A stretch of 64,000 nt of DNA from Cordylochernes scorpioides (taxonomy: Eukaryota > Arthropoda > Arachnida > Pseudoscorpiones > Chernetidae). Below, piece by piece: positions 30,484-43,545 of this stretch. The DNA is taken from NCBI GenBank assembly GCA_030710605.1, contig CP092881.1:72579107-72643106 (forward strand). The letters run 5' to 3'. Numbering within the stretch: position 1 is the stretch's first letter; every line of letters starts with the position of its first letter. Under the pieces are notes generated by a model. It was not told where the DNA came from, ran no database searches, and saw nothing but the letters and a program-made list of their open reading frames with translations. The position numbers and the translations under genes were made by a program.

Positions 30484-32020
30484 TGTTGGGGCACGTTTTT
30501 GTAACCATACCCCAACAGAAGGCGTATGTATAATCAAATCAAATGGATACATGGCTTCCCTCCCACATAGACTTACAGACCATTTTTTTGCCCAGAAACT
30601 TAGACACTTGGTGACACCAGACTTCCATGCTGAAAGCTGATGCCTGGTAAAGAAGAAGACATCCAGAGACATCCGAGCTGGAAACTGTTGTTTCATATGT
30701 ACATATATTCCCCTCACCAAAAATTTAGGTAAAGGTGACCAAAAAAAAAAAAGGAGAAAAATGGAGAAGGAAGATCTCTAAAGACTGAAACTTATAAAAT
30801 ATCCTTCCAGAGAAAGGAAAGCATCACATTACAGTCCAGGTAAAAAGGGCCTGGGTCAATTTTAGCCAAGACGGGGGGCGATATATATACCATCCCGAGA
30901 AAAAGGGAGGGTTGTATTTCAACCCATGTGGAAAGACGGGGGGCTGGAGTCTGAAATCTTACACTACCGCAGGGGTTGTTTTTCTCTTTAGATTTTTTTT
31001 TGTTTTGGTAATACTATATGTTCTATTTTGAAGGGGAGAGGCCTGGGGCGTCTATGAAATTGATACTGGAGCCGTTGGCCATTTTGATTGGTGTTTCTTT
31101 CGGCGAATGAAAATGGAGAATGAGATGAGATAAAAGAAGGTTCTTTGCCAAAAGCGAGGATTCGATCGGAGTCGCTCAGTGAAAGGACAGTCTGTAGACA
31201 GGAGACCTTTGCCGGCACTTTCGAGAAAGGTAAGCCATTTGTCATTATGACTTAGCGCCCCCCCCCCCCCCCTTTTTTGTGTAGTAGCCAACCTAGATTT
31301 CGCATGGGCCCTAAAGGGCTATAAAGTAACTTCAGGTCACCTCTATCTAAATTTTACTATGTAAATAGCATATCTCGTCAGTATAGACATGTTCCCAAAT
31401 TTTAAGATATTTAAATAAATATCTAGAGAAATTTTCTTGTCTCCTCTGTTACCTATTTCATACATAATTTGTCTTAGGGTGCTATTCCAACTGTTTAAAT
31501 AAAATGTTGTATGTTTATTACCTATTTGAAGGGAATGTTACTAATAATCAAGTCTCCCATAAATTACCGGCCACATACATTGCCGCGAGTGTCTGTGTTT
31601 CAGTGTTTTATAGATTGCCCAATTTAATAACGATCTCGTGGGTTATCTGATGAAATTGTATAATAGTGTCGCAGCTGTTTCCATCTTTAGACCATTGTAC
31701 TGACAATATTATATGCTCAATCCTTGCTTTAGCTCAACTCTTAATCAATTACAGAGTTTTTTCCCCCCTTTTCTTTTTTATTTATCTTTATTTATCCTGT
31801 TTGCACAAATTGTATTACATGTGATGATGTAAAGACATATGCCGATAGTGCATCACTGACAGCTGTGCTGCTATTATACAACATTAAGGTCTTCCTGCGG
31901 GTTATATACATGGGGTTGTTGGCCTAATTTGCTATATATATATACTTAAGTAAGGAAACTTTTAATAAGTCACATTGTGTATCCTCCCTTTTCAACTATC
32001 CAAACCTGGGGAACCCATCA
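30484..32020 (+). repeat. LARD 5' LTR (1537 bp)
   Basis: TG...CA. Contains AATAAA-type signals (for example TTTAAATAAAATG near 31495) and G-run and A-run tracts. No ORF is conserved beyond chance. Confidence 0.95.
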
Positions 32021-32045
32021 ATGTCGCCCGCCGCGGGGCTCGAAT
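32021..32045 (+). promoter_or_regulatory. Primer-binding site candidate (tRNA-Lys-like)
   Basis: One base after the LTR the sequence TGTCGCCCGCCGCGGGGCTC, then GAA, matches the 3' end complement of metazoan tRNA-Lys (TGGCGCCCAACGTGGGGCTC, then GAA) at 19 of 23 positions. The extended match into the T-arm supports a real but diverged PBS. Confidence 0.6.
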
Positions 32046-35000
32046 TTAGTATATGTTTCTTCCCCTATACTTTAGAAATATATACCTAATGAAAAGCCAT
32101 ACTATTTTTAAGTATTGGTGAAGTAGTCCACGCATCCTGAGATTAACAGTCTATTATAAATCGTGAATTTTAATTTACGCTTTCCGTTTCACTGGCATTT
32201 TATCAGGCAATGAAAGTTATGTTGAGGCGGTGTATACCGCATCTCTCGCCGCTGTCTTTTACGATTCACATTGTTTGTGGCAAAAACCTTAATATTATCA
32301 TTGATTTCTGATATCAAAGTAAAACGTCTATGGGGATGAGTATCTTTTATTCTGGTCTTCTCGAGCTTTCGAGCTTGTCCGCCCTTCTACAGGAGAAACA
32401 TATACAATATATCAAGAAAATATGACGTCGCCTGATGCTAAAACTATTATGATTCTATGTACATATATATATATACATTAGAAAGTTTTGCATATTATTT
32501 GTTTTCTTAAGACATATTTTTTTGGATTAAGGTATTACACATATTCTACTATTGTTTGCTATATTCTATGAATTATCTTATAGGTTAGAAATTCTATTAT
32601 TTAAGTAGTTTTATAATAGTTATTGGCTATTACATATAAGTTACTTATATTATTGTTGATATTATTAGCTGGTACTAGGATATATTGTGTTATATGTTTC
32701 GGGCAAATCTATTTCTATTAATGCTATTGTGTTTTCTGAATAATAGAGAATCAATTATAAGCCTTTGATATTTGCTGTTTATGTTATTGTAATGTATTCT
32801 AGGTTCTCCTAATGCGAAAGTGTGACCTGTTCCTTTGCAGTATTGGAAAATTAGAGACCTATTGTCTTGATTAATAACGTTGCGTCTATTGCAACCGACC
32901 TTTTTTTTTTTTTTCATGATGCCGCCAACTGCATATGATCTTAAATATCCTGTATACACTCTGACAAGGGAAGGTTATCCTGAATTGACAAATGTACAAT
33001 TTTTGTCTATAGTAGAGATTTCCAAGATTCTATTTCTGAAACATTTTTTTTTTTGGATGAAGACAAATAAAACCATCTTGATAGTATTGAATTTTACAGT
33101 AAATACATTTGCCAGCAGAAGGCATGATGAGATTACATGAAATTTAAACCAGTTATATGCTTAGTATGTTCCTTCAGTTGTAATTTGACACCGTCTTGAA
33201 ATAAAGAAATTGGACGGTGCGCTATATCTTGATGCTGGATATTTCTGTGTCAGAAAGGTGTAGTTATTCTGTTTAATGAGAATTCCAATAATTATCGAAA
33301 TTTAGCAGATTATCATTGGGGATTTGAACAACTGTCTTGAAAATTTTTGAACAGCCCGAGTAGATAGAAGAGTCCTAGAGTTAGAGTGGAGAATTAGTAG
33401 TACAGACTGACCACTCGACGCAGATAACTCTAGGGAACAATTACTGTGTTAATCCGCCGTAGACAAGAAGAACATTGATTCTCAGGATACTCGATAGGCA
33501 GAATTTTGAGAATTGATAAAGTCATAGTTAAAGTTTACACAGGCATGTGGGAGTAAAGACAGTGATTTAAAGAGGCAGCCTTGTGTCTTAAATACTTTTA
33601 GTGGAAGCAGATGCCACTGCAAATATTCAGGTCTAATAATTTCCAAATTTGAAGTCATGCATGACGGGTTAGCACGGGATTGACGCCTGGACGGGTTTCC
33701 ACTGGGATTAATCGAGCTTGCGAAAGAACTAGAAGAAGTGTGACATGTCACGCCACTGTACTAAATTAATAATTGAGAAGATTTATGTTGAGCCAACTGA
33801 AATTAGTAAAGAATTAAGAGATTAAGGTCTTATTCTTTGAGTTTTACACTAATTTCAATTACGCGATATGGACGGCGTTATAAGTTGGGTGGAAATGATT
33901 CGGCCGCAATGGGATGGTCTCCTGGAGATGGTACGATCAAATAATACTTATTGAATGCCGGGCGGGATCGCATAAAGCATTAAACGATATCGAGAAATGC
34001 TTAAAGAAACACCCTAGAAGATTGGGGATCGACAAAATGACGACATGGAAAATGCTCAACATTGTACATTGGCAGCAAAATGATATCTTGCTATTGTATG
34101 GACGACCACTCCTTCCTGAAATGTGCAGCGGATGTTAGTCCCAGAATTAGGTCCTTTGAGGCGACACTTTCCTTTGCAGATGACATAAAGACGCATGACA
34201 AAACAGCACACGAGCATTTAAACTAGCTTCAATTCCTGCCATTAATTAATTTAGTTGACCAATAGCTATAGAACCGCTGGAGACCTCCATACCCTGTGTG
34301 AATATTTTAGTGAGAAATGAGCGATTCAATTCCATGAGCCATGAGGTATCCTGTAAGATCAGAGATGTACCCCATTCAAATTTTTTTATAGTAGCCAGTG
34401 CGAGATATTTCCAGAATGTTTTTTTTTTTTAACTGTCATATAATTCGGAAACTAGAAAACTACACTATTTTGATACAGTTTACATCTAGCATCCATGTGA
34501 ACTCAATATGACTATTGAACGTAGATTGAAGATTAATGAGCGAGCCAACCTAGAGAGAACGAGTTTAATAGGCTTACAATCAATAGTTGAAGCAAACTAT
34601 TCGCACAAATTTGTTATGTTCTCTCTCTAAATGATCTATGACATTATAGGTTTTCTTAACAAGGTAACTACCCCGCCGAGTGTATATGGAGTTATAAAGC
34701 TTAAAGGTCATAGGCTGTTGGAATAATATTACACTAGTAATAATTAATAGTTCAAAATTAAGAGTGATAATAGATCGGGATCCAGATCCCGATGACGGGT
34801 TTCGAGGAAACACCAGAGGGATGAAAAGGCAGTGAAATGTGTAGAAAATGATGGAAGAGAGATGAGAGAGAGGTGATGAAAGAGGTGTTGAAAGTGATAA
34901 AAAGAGTGAGAAAGCGTTGAATGTTGATGAGAAAGAGATAGAGAGATGCAGAAAAATGTTGAAAGAGAAAGAATTGGAAAGGGTTGGATAAAGAGTTTTA

Positions 35001-38000
35001 AATAGGTCTTAGTGTTATGGTGAACTTTAAACAGTTTGCAGTTTTTTTTTTTTAACATGTGTTCTAGTGCTAAGTGTTGAAAGGAGCTTTAACACCATGT
35101 TTCAGGGTTTGTGTGTTATTTGTCTCAACCTTGTCTTTGTGCAGAATACCGTCTCACAACCTTACTGTAGTGTTTGTTGCCACCTTTAAAGATCTTCACA
35201 ATTTGTTTTAATATTAGTGTGTCATTTAGAGAAAATTGTCACAACCTTATCCTTGTATAGAACACCATTTTATACCGTTTTATTTAATAAGTTATATGAG
35301 AGATTTTAGATATAGTATAAGAGACACTATTTACATGAGCCAAATCGACCCAACAGTTAGAGCAAGAGGGGGGAACTCAGATATTTCCTCCTTTCACGTG
35401 ACGCGACTGTTCACCCCGACCGGTCGTGCCAGATAAGAGGGAATACCAGGAAACTCTGTCCTCCTTGCACTTCGGGTTTTGTGATAGGGCTCCATGCTCG
35501 CTACAAGGACTACATCTTGGGTTTTCGTGTTCTCCTAGTGTAGAATTGGCTCAGCCTCAATTTTAGTATAGTATATAATTAAGAGTTGTCTCACAACCTT
35601 GTTTTAATATGACACACCGTTTTGAAGAGCTTGTACAACCTGTCAGGATATGATTTAGGAAAATTTTAGTTTCTTTTTATTGTTATGTTACAATTTTATC
35701 CCACAAGGGGTGACAACCAGAGCGAACTCAGAAGTAATGAGACGAGGGGAAGTTGACAGAGTTAGTGTGAACAGTTTAACTTTACGCAGGTCTACAAGGG
35801 TGAAAAGGCCCACACAGTGTAAATTCTGCTTAGACTGTCGCCTCTAACTAGGATTTTGGAGTGTGTACGGAGAATCAGCTCGATAGAATGAGAAGTTTAG
35901 AGATTTCAACCTTTTTTTTTTAAACCTTTCTTTTTTTTTTAAAGTAGAACTTCATTAGGATTCCTTTTTTTTTTTTTAATACAAACTATTTCTTGTTAAA
36001 ACCCGAGTTTCAAAGACCAATGAGAATAATGTATACCATTGTGAATTAACTATTTAGTGTAAATCTGAAATTTTAGTTATTATCAGGAGTAATAGGTGAA
36101 GGAAGGTGTAGGAAATCACAACTTAGAGGGGGGCTATGTCTAAAACAACAAACCTAATAGGCATCCTATGGCTTGTGTTGGGTAATTCAGAAACCCTATA
36201 ATCCCTGGCCTTCAGGTAGTAGCTTTGAAATAGGTTTCTAATGAGGACATGAAAGGTCAATCTTTCAGAGTAAAGTTATGAAGTATAGGGACCCTAAGCC
36301 AGGGGTAGAAGTTAAGTAGGCCCAGACCGTAGTCGATCCTTGGAAAGCACTTGAGAATGTTAGTGTTGGGTAGTGAATCGTAAACCCTATAAATCCATCT
36401 TTCAATAGAGTGCTGAGGTCGGACTACTGCAAAGGGGGCAGACGCACGAGGAAGTAAGAAGAAAGTGACTTCACCCACGGTGGCTAGGGGAATGACTCAA
36501 TTCCGCTTTTATGAGGTGTCACGCTTAATGGTCCTTTGTTCGCCATTATAATTAGTGTATGTCTTTATATAGAATTGTCGTGAAAAGTCGCTTGGTGTCA
36601 AGGCAAGGGCAGTTTTTGAAGTTACACTGATTTTTTTTTTAGTAGGTTAGCTTCCAGATTACTTAGAATTGTTAACAATTATTGTTAACAATCATTTATC
36701 GAGTATAAAGTATTAGTATATATAGAGCTTGTACAGAGGCATTTTCTTTTGAGTAACTTAGGGCTTTAGTTCCCAATTTGTTTTAATTTTATTATTTTAT
36801 TTGATTTCACATTTTGTCCTGGAAGATTTTCATTATTGTTAAGGCCTATTAATAATGATATTATAGTATTTTGGTTTTTATGATAGAGTCTAACTCTAGT
36901 TTGAATGCGATCGTGAATGAGAGAGTGAATGTAATGATCAATGAATGCGACCACAAAGTTAAAGTCTAACATACTGTTAATCCAAAAATACATTAGAATA
37001 GGGTTAAGGATTTTAATAGGTTCGATTTTTAAATTTGATTTCTTTATTTGTTAGGAATGATAGCCTCACAGGGCTGTACAACTCTATTGTTAGGAAAGGT
37101 ATTCGCTCCATTTTGTTAGGTCTCCCCTTTCGGGAGTATAAAATTTTAATTTCTATTACTAGGGTAATCAAGTACTCTTTGTTATTTATATCAACTTGAA
37201 TTTTAAGAGTCGTAGATAATGATCATATCTTGATTCTCAGACTGGAAGGTTGTGGGAGGTTATGATCAGGCCAGGAAACCCACAAAACTTCTCCTCATTA
37301 GAGGAAACGAAGAGGTATAGATTGAATTTTATGCAGGATGGGGGATTTGTTTTAGCCATGCCGTATAGCCTGGGGTATAACGGCGCGACCTTGGGTAACC
37401 GATCTGACACCGTAGTTTCGACGTTTTTAGCGTGGCTGGAGCGAGGGTGTTGCAGACGGGAGGTCCTGTAAGATTGGCAAGTAGGCAGAGATTGCCCAGT
37501 TATTCTAGACGAAGTGTTTCCGTCTATTGAATTTTTTTGGTACCAGTTTGATCCCCCATAGCTAGCGGAAGTTTCTTCTAATAAAGGATTCGCCCTGCCA
37601 TACGTTTTGTTGGAATGAATTCGAGCATAAGACCGATTCGAGAGGCAGAATAAGTAATTATTAGGACCTTCAACGAGTTTAGACTCGTTCCATATTAGGA
37701 TAAGATTTTAAAGTATTAGTTAACTATAAGGACCGCGAACGAGACGCCAGAACGAGCCAATGAGTCAAAGTTTTTAGAAGTGTTGTATGGAGGACAGTAG
37801 AATTAAAAGCAGTTATACAGGAAGTAGAATCCTGAAGGAATTTGTAAAAGGAACCAAAATTTAAGATTGATAAAATTCAAACTTATAAGATGTAGATTTA
37901 TAGGATTCAGGTCAATGAATAGAGAGTATATTAGTAGATAAAAGTAATATGAATTTCTTGGAAGGGAGAGGTAGCTGAACTGTACACACCCCAGAGGCAA

Positions 38001-39395
38001 GGTAAACGGAGCCACAAACAAAATAGTAGAAATTGATTAGTCGCTCTGCCAAAACAGAAAAGAAATTCTCTTCATACGGTTGTCACCCTAGATTTAAATG
38101 GACTGTGTAGTTTAATAGAGGTCTGGGCTATGTTCCATTTGACCAAGATTCTAAATGACGTTCCCATCTGGGTTGAGAGAGTATTGCAATTTGAGGAATC
38201 TAACACACAAGAGAGAACCCACCCTCCAGTAGGATCGGGATAGACGAATATTACCCAGTGACCAACTCGTGATTCCAGACTGGATAAGATTGAAACTTAA
38301 CTGAGATACTAAACCTTGAACCTTCAGCGCACAAATATATATTATGTTTACATTTTCTTTTTCAATATGCTATTATTTTTATATCATATATATTATATTA
38401 TAGTCATATACTATTCATTTCAACAATTTTATTTTGACATTCATGATATTAATATTTATATTAAATATTTAATTATATATATTTTGTCACCATATATAAT
38501 CTTGTAGTAGTTTTCTTTTATCATCTATCATGGGATGATTTTTATCATATTTAATCACTATCTGCATGATACGTGTTTTCTTCAATATATATATTATACC
38601 CATCATATAACATGGAAGGATTCATTTTATCATTACATATTTCGTGCCTTATTTAATAATTACTTTCACAATTTGTTTTCTGTAACCTTTTTTTTTTATT
38701 TAGCAAAAGTCATCATGTCATAGGCTAATCATTATGTACCAAGATATTTCTTTCAGCTAACTATAATTATCCTTTCCTTTGATTGTATATATATATAACT
38801 ATACCACACGAATGTCTTGATTGGTACGAAAATAAAGATGCTGGCATGTTTTAGGAGTTGGACTAGTCAGTTATTTCTAAACGACTTCTTGGCGCCCAAT
38901 TTTTTATATATAATATGTAATAGGGAAATGTCCTAACTGTATTGTTAGCAGAAAGAAGGTAGCAATGAATCCAGTACCCCAAGAGGCAAGGATGGGGTTG
39001 AGAGGACTTACCACTAGGAAGGCCTACTCCTCAAGACCAAAGAAGAAAGTGGAAGGGTGGTATATATACCCATGAATGGTAAGACAGATGACCTTGCTTA
39101 CTTCCATACATATGATATGACTGTCCCCAATAACCTATTTTGATAACAGTGTTCTGACAGAATAATAGCACATAAAAAAAACCCTTTGCCAGGATGCACA
39201 ATGCCCACTAATGTTCGGAATAATAAACATCTAGAATAGCATACCATCATTTTGATTAGCCTTATCTTCCCTATAGGTTTCGGTACACCTGACTTCACCT
39301 AGTAATGGAAAATGCATTTTGCTAGAAATGGGCCTGCTTTCATAGTAACTGATGAAAGGCAGATGAATAATGAATAGCACAAACGCATTTGTCCA
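32046..39395 (+). other. LARD interior, non-coding
   Basis: Frames are short and unrelated to one another. The plus strand carries many runs of nine or more T (near 32900, 33045, 34418, 35042, 35909, 35930, 35965, 36628, 38690) with no matching excess of A runs. It also has a purine-rich GA stretch at about 34800-34990. The region 38330-38800 is extremely AT-rich. I find no protease, RT or integrase residues. Confidence 0.7.
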
Positions 39396-39401
39396 TTACT
39401 T

Positions 39402-39415
39402 GGCAGGGGGAGGAT
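39402..39415 (+). promoter_or_regulatory. Polypurine tract of the LARD
   Basis: GGCAGGGGGAGGAT directly abuts the 3' LTR, the expected place for plus-strand priming. Confidence 0.7.
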
Positions 39416-40949
39416 TGTTGGGGCACGTTTTTGTAACCATACCCCAACAGAAGGCGTATGTATAATCAAATCAAATGGATACATGGCTTCCCTCCCACAT
39501 AGACTTACAGACCATTTTTTTGCCCAGAAACTTAGACACTTGGTGACACCAGACTTCCATGCTGAAAGCTGATGCCTGGTAAAGAAGAAGACATCCAGAG
39601 ACATCCGAGCTGGAAACTGTTGTTTCATATGTACATATATTCCCCTCACCAAAAATTTAGGTAAAGGTGACCAAAAAAAAAAAAAAAGGAGAAAAATGGA
39701 GAAGGAAGATCTCTAAAGACTGAAACTTATAAAATATCCTTCCAGAGAAAGGAAAGCATCACATTACAGTCCAGGTAAAAAGGGCCTGGGTCAATTTTAG
39801 CCAAGACGGGGGGCGATATATATACCATCCCGAGAAAAAGGGAGGGTTGTATTTCAACCCATGTGGAAAGACGGGGGGCTGGAGTCTGAAATCTTACACT
39901 ACCGCAGGGGTTGTTTTTCTCTTTAGATTTTTTTTTGTTTTGGTAATACTATATGTTCTATTTTGAAGGGGAGAGGCCTGGGGCGTCTATGAAATTGATA
40001 CTGGAGCCGTTGGCCATTTTGATTGGTGTTTCTTTCGGCGAATGAAAATGGAGAATGAGATGAGATAAAAGAAGGTTCTTTGCCAAAAGCGAGGATTCGA
40101 TCGGAGTCGCTCAGTGAAAGGACAGTCTGTAGACAGGAGACCTTTGCCGGCACTTTCGAGAAAGGTAAGCCATTTGTCATTATGACTTAGCGCCCCCCCC
40201 CTTTTTTGTGTAGTAGCCAACCTAGATTTCGCATGGGCCCTAAAGGGCTATAAAGTAACTTCAGGTCACCTCTATCTAAATTTTACTATGTAAATAGCAT
40301 ATCTCGTCAGTATAGACATGTTCCCAAATTTTAAGATATTTAAATAAATATCTAGAGAAATTTTCTTGTCTCCTCTGTTACCTATTTCATACATAATTTG
40401 TCTTAGGGTGCTATTCCAACTGTTTAAATAAAATGTTGTATGTTTATTACCTATTTGAAGGGAATGTTACTAATAATCAAGTCTCCCATAAATTACCGGC
40501 CACATACATTGCCGCGAGTGTCTGTGTTTCAGTGTTTTATAGATTGCCCAATTTAATAACGATCTCGTGGGTTATCTGATGAAATTGTATAATAGTGTCG
40601 CAGCTGTTTCCATCTTTAGACCATTGTACTGACAATATTATATGCTCAATCCTTGCTTTAGCTCAACTCTTAATCAATTACAGAGTTTTTTCCCCCCTTT
40701 TCTTTTTTATTTATCTTTATTTATCCTGTTTGCACAAATTGTATTACATGTGATGATGTAAAGACATATGCCGATAGTGCATCACTGACAGCTGTGCTGC
40801 TATTATACAACATTAAGGTCTTCCTGCGGGTTATATACATGGGGTTGTTGGCCTAATTTGCTATATATATATACTTAAGTAAGGAAACTTTTAATAAGTC
40901 ACATTGTGTATCCTCCCTTTTCAACTATCCAAACCTGGGGAACCCATCA
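39416..40949 (+). repeat. LARD 3' LTR (1534 bp)
   Basis: Differs from the 5' copy, as far as I compared, only in an A run (15 versus 12) and a C run (about 9 versus 15). Confidence 0.95.
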
Positions 40950-41165
40950 TCTACACATGTGAAAAGCAGTTTGACTTTGCACTTCCAAATGTGCCAGAGC
41001 CCCGTTTGGTTACTTGCACTCACTGGTGGGGTTGGACTTTTACAAGAATCGGGGGCCATTGGAGGATTTTTTTTTATTATAAAAAAGTGCCCAAAGTGGG
41101 ATCGATATCTGGTCATAGCGGTCGGAAACCAAGGGTTTCGAACACTCTTCCAACGATCCCCCAGA
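40950..41165 (-). mobile_element. SINE copy D, 5' part
   Basis: Continues the interrupted SINE: TCTACACATGTGAAAAGCAG, then GGGGTTGGACTTTTACAAGA, and the tRNA-like head (minus strand) with a damaged box B. Ends near GATCCCCCAGAC. Confidence 0.85.
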
Positions 41166-41559
41166 CTATGTATAAAGTGTGGCAACAGTTGTTTGCTTCC
41201 AGGTACTTGAGTTTTCCTTGCGTCATTCGAGCAGTATGTGGCGTTTTCCTGCTGTAGAAGGAAAGCATTTTCTGTTGAAGCCTGGCTTCTATGTGGTGAA
41301 GCTTCCCAGTAGTTTTGCCAATTGAACCCACCAGAGGGTTACTGTTCCATTTTGCCTATAAACTTCTTTTAAGGTTTAATGTTGGCCGATGAACACATAC
41401 ACACAAATATGGACACACTGAAATAAGTTCAATAATTGTGGTAATCTCTCTCTGGTGGATCGAAAAACCTTTTCAGGACAGTTTACCACTAGGTAAGTGT
41501 ACAAATTTGCCTTGTAAATAGCTTAACTAACACCACATACAGATTTATAAACCTAAAGG
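41166..41559. other. No recognisable gene
   Basis: No supported feature. Confidence 0.35.
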
Positions 41560-41710
41560 TAACCTCTCCCGTCTAAACTAGACGCCATCTATTGACCGTC
41601 GTGGAAAACTAACGTGCTCGGGTCAGTGACAAAGCCACAACAGCATTTTTTAAAAACTGAGAAAGATCCATGGTAGATCATGGTTTCGGACTATAGCCCT
41701 CATCAACCAG
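41560..41710. repeat. Partial copy of the long-TIR MITE
   Basis: CTAGACGCCATCTATTGACC then CGGGTCAGTGACAAAGCCAC matches one arm of the element at 41907-42222. Confidence 0.6.
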
Positions 41711-41906
41711 GGTGGTCTTTGTATTATGTATAAAAGAAACATTCGTGCTTTTAAATCCTTCCATTTTATATGGTCTTTATTTCATGAGATCCACACAGGT
41801 TCAAATGGAAAATCTTCACAATCTGCCAAAGAAGTATTTAGCTGCCAAAGTAGCTAAGCCGAATCCATGGCCAAAATATAGATGGAAATTGATCTATTAA
41901 AATAAA

Positions 41907-42222
41907 AGTCACTTCTCTCGTTAAAATAGACATCAAAACTAGATGTCATCTATTGACTGTTGCCACAAACTAGCGGTCTCGGGTTGGTGACAAAGCCACA
42001 ACACCAACTTTGGCAAACTGAGAAGCGCCCGTTTTGATCCCGTGTGAATATCGTGGAATAAAGTCCGCCCTAACTGACAAGGGCCAAAGTCCGAAACCAA
42101 GGTCTCCAAGTGGGCACTTCTCAGTTTTCCAAAGCTAGTGTTGTGGTTGGTCACCAACCCGAGGCTATTAGTTTGCGGCGACGGTCAATAAATGGAGTCT
42201 AATTTTGACGGGAGGGGTGACC
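41907..42222. repeat. MITE with about 100-bp inverted arms
   Basis: Left arm GTCACTTCTCTCGTTAAAAT to ACTGAGAAGCGCCC; right arm GGGCACTTCTCAGT to TTTTGACGGGAGGGGTGACC. The arms share GACTGTTGCCACAAACTA- and GGGTTGGTGAC-type words. Non-coding. The family is unnamed. Confidence 0.75.
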
Positions 42223-42292
42223 TTTATCTAGATCAATAATACACATAAAATAATACACGTCTAAAATAGAGTTTCAGTTTCTTATACAGATG

Positions 42293-42372
42293 GGTTTTTT
42301 TTTTGCTTATCCCTAGTACACGTGGTACAGACCATGATAATCATGGTGGGTAGTTAGCGACTGCTTTTATAC
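42293..42372 (-). mobile_element. SINE fragment, 5'-truncated
   Basis: T-run, then GCTTATCCCTAGTACACGTG and CATGATAATCATGGTGGGTA: the last about 75 bp of the SINE family in minus orientation. Confidence 0.75.
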
Positions 42373-42829
42373 AGATGGTAATGGACAATAGTATATTCTG
42401 TCTGAAAACTCAGGAAACCGGTAAATAAGTTATTTTATAGAATGTATTCCTATTTATGTACTGAATTTTGGTTGGAACATTTTCAGTATTTATAAGCTGT
42501 TTCCATTTGTAGATTTTTAACCCATTTTAATGATCAAATTAACTGGCAGAGATCCTCCAATGCCTCTCATCATAAACTTCTAGATCTACTCTTGTGCTGC
42601 TTTCTTTAGCAATTATATGTTGAATGGATTGCATTGACAAATTTGTGTGTTTGTGGACATAGATATATTCTGTAAAAGAAATTAACTTGACCACTTACCA
42701 TCCTTAATCCTAGTTTGTTTTTGTGTTGTTCAGGAACAGCCTTTCCTCTCCAAGACACAACAACACTAGAGATTGCAAAGAACTAATAGTTGCATCTCTG
42801 TTGATGTTTCTTATCCCCTTGTGTAAATA

Positions 42830-43090
42830 TTACACAAATTTCATGAGTTCATGCTCCTCAAGCTGTTTTATGATAAGCAGCGGCCTCTCCCAAAGGTCCT
42901 GTTTAGTACATCTAATGCAAGACAAAATGTGTTCTGGAGCTGCAGGTGCCAAGCTACATTTTGGGCAAGCGGGGTAGATTTTGTTATTTTCTATCTTCAA
43001 TGGCTTGAGATGGCCTGTTCTAAATCTTGTCAGTGTTGTTTGGTGCTGTCTGAGGTTCAGAGCTTCTCCTGGGTTCACTCCATTGACCAT
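42830..43090 (-). pseudogene. Non-LTR retrotransposon ORF2 tail (ends LMKFV)
   Basis: The minus frame reads TRFRTGHLKPLKI, PACPKCSLAPAAPEHILSC (zinc knuckle) and CTKQDLWERPLLIIKQLEEH and stops at 42832-42830. After the stop comes ATATTTACACAAGGGGATAA, then AGAAACATC, this family's 3' end. It is a 5'-truncated copy, unbroken over 87 codons. The same tail sequence occurs without coding part at 43500, 44640, 45075 and 51900. Confidence 0.75.
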
Positions 43091-43249
43091 CTTTAATACT
43101 GGTTAGTTTGTGCTGGCCAGGAACAGCTTTTCCTCTCCAAGACACAACACTAAAGGGATTACAAAGAACTAACAGTTTCATCATCTGATTGGAGTAAGTC
43201 TGTTCTTAACTTTAAAATGTGTCATTTATCTTGAATCATTATTTTTCCA

Positions 43250-43545
43250 CTTATTCCAAGTACTCGTGATACTCTGAGTTCAACTGACCTGGTTAATAGA
43301 CCTCAGCAAGGATCCCACTCCAGGGATACAGAAGAGCTGTGTCTGTACTCATGTAAGCAGCAAAGGCTTCTATGTTAGGAACGGCCTTAAACTACAGGCA
43401 AAGTCAGACTTTCATCAAAGTGTGTCAGGGTGCCATGATCAACGAAAGCTGCACCCCATTCCATGAGATCATGAACTCATGGAATTCATATAATATTTCC
43501 ACAAGGGGATAAAAACAACAATAACTCATGGTACAGGCCATGATA
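43250..43545 (+). mobile_element. Retroposon fragment with AAGGGGATAA 3' end
   Basis: Contains CTCCAGGGATACAGAAGAGC, related to retroposon B, then GAACTCATGGAATTCATATA and ACAAGGGGATAAAAACAACA. The 5' part thus resembles one family and the 3' tail another. Confidence 0.5.

Larger units (their letters stand above)
30484..40949 (+). mobile_element. LARD-like LTR element, 10.5 kb, no coding capacity
   Basis: Direct repeats 30484-32020 (1537 bp) and 39416-40949 (1534 bp) start TGTTGGGGCACG and end GGGGAACCCATCA. The target duplication TCTA (30480-30483, 40950-40953) lies inside a SINE whose two halves join across it. A PBS-like stretch follows the left LTR and a polypurine tract GGCAGGGGGAGGAT precedes the right LTR, so transcription is on the plus strand. 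I see LTR differences only in two homopolymers, so insertion is very recent. The 7.4-kb interior has no frame longer than about 90 codons and no recognisable Gag or Pol motif. That is the architecture of large retrotransposon derivatives (LARDs), which need proteins from another element. Confidence 0.92.

Noticed and set aside
30484-32020. The two 1.53-kb blocks as a segmental duplication
   Set aside because: They start TG and end CA, are bounded by TCTA within a split SINE, and have a PBS-like and a polypurine tract at the right places.
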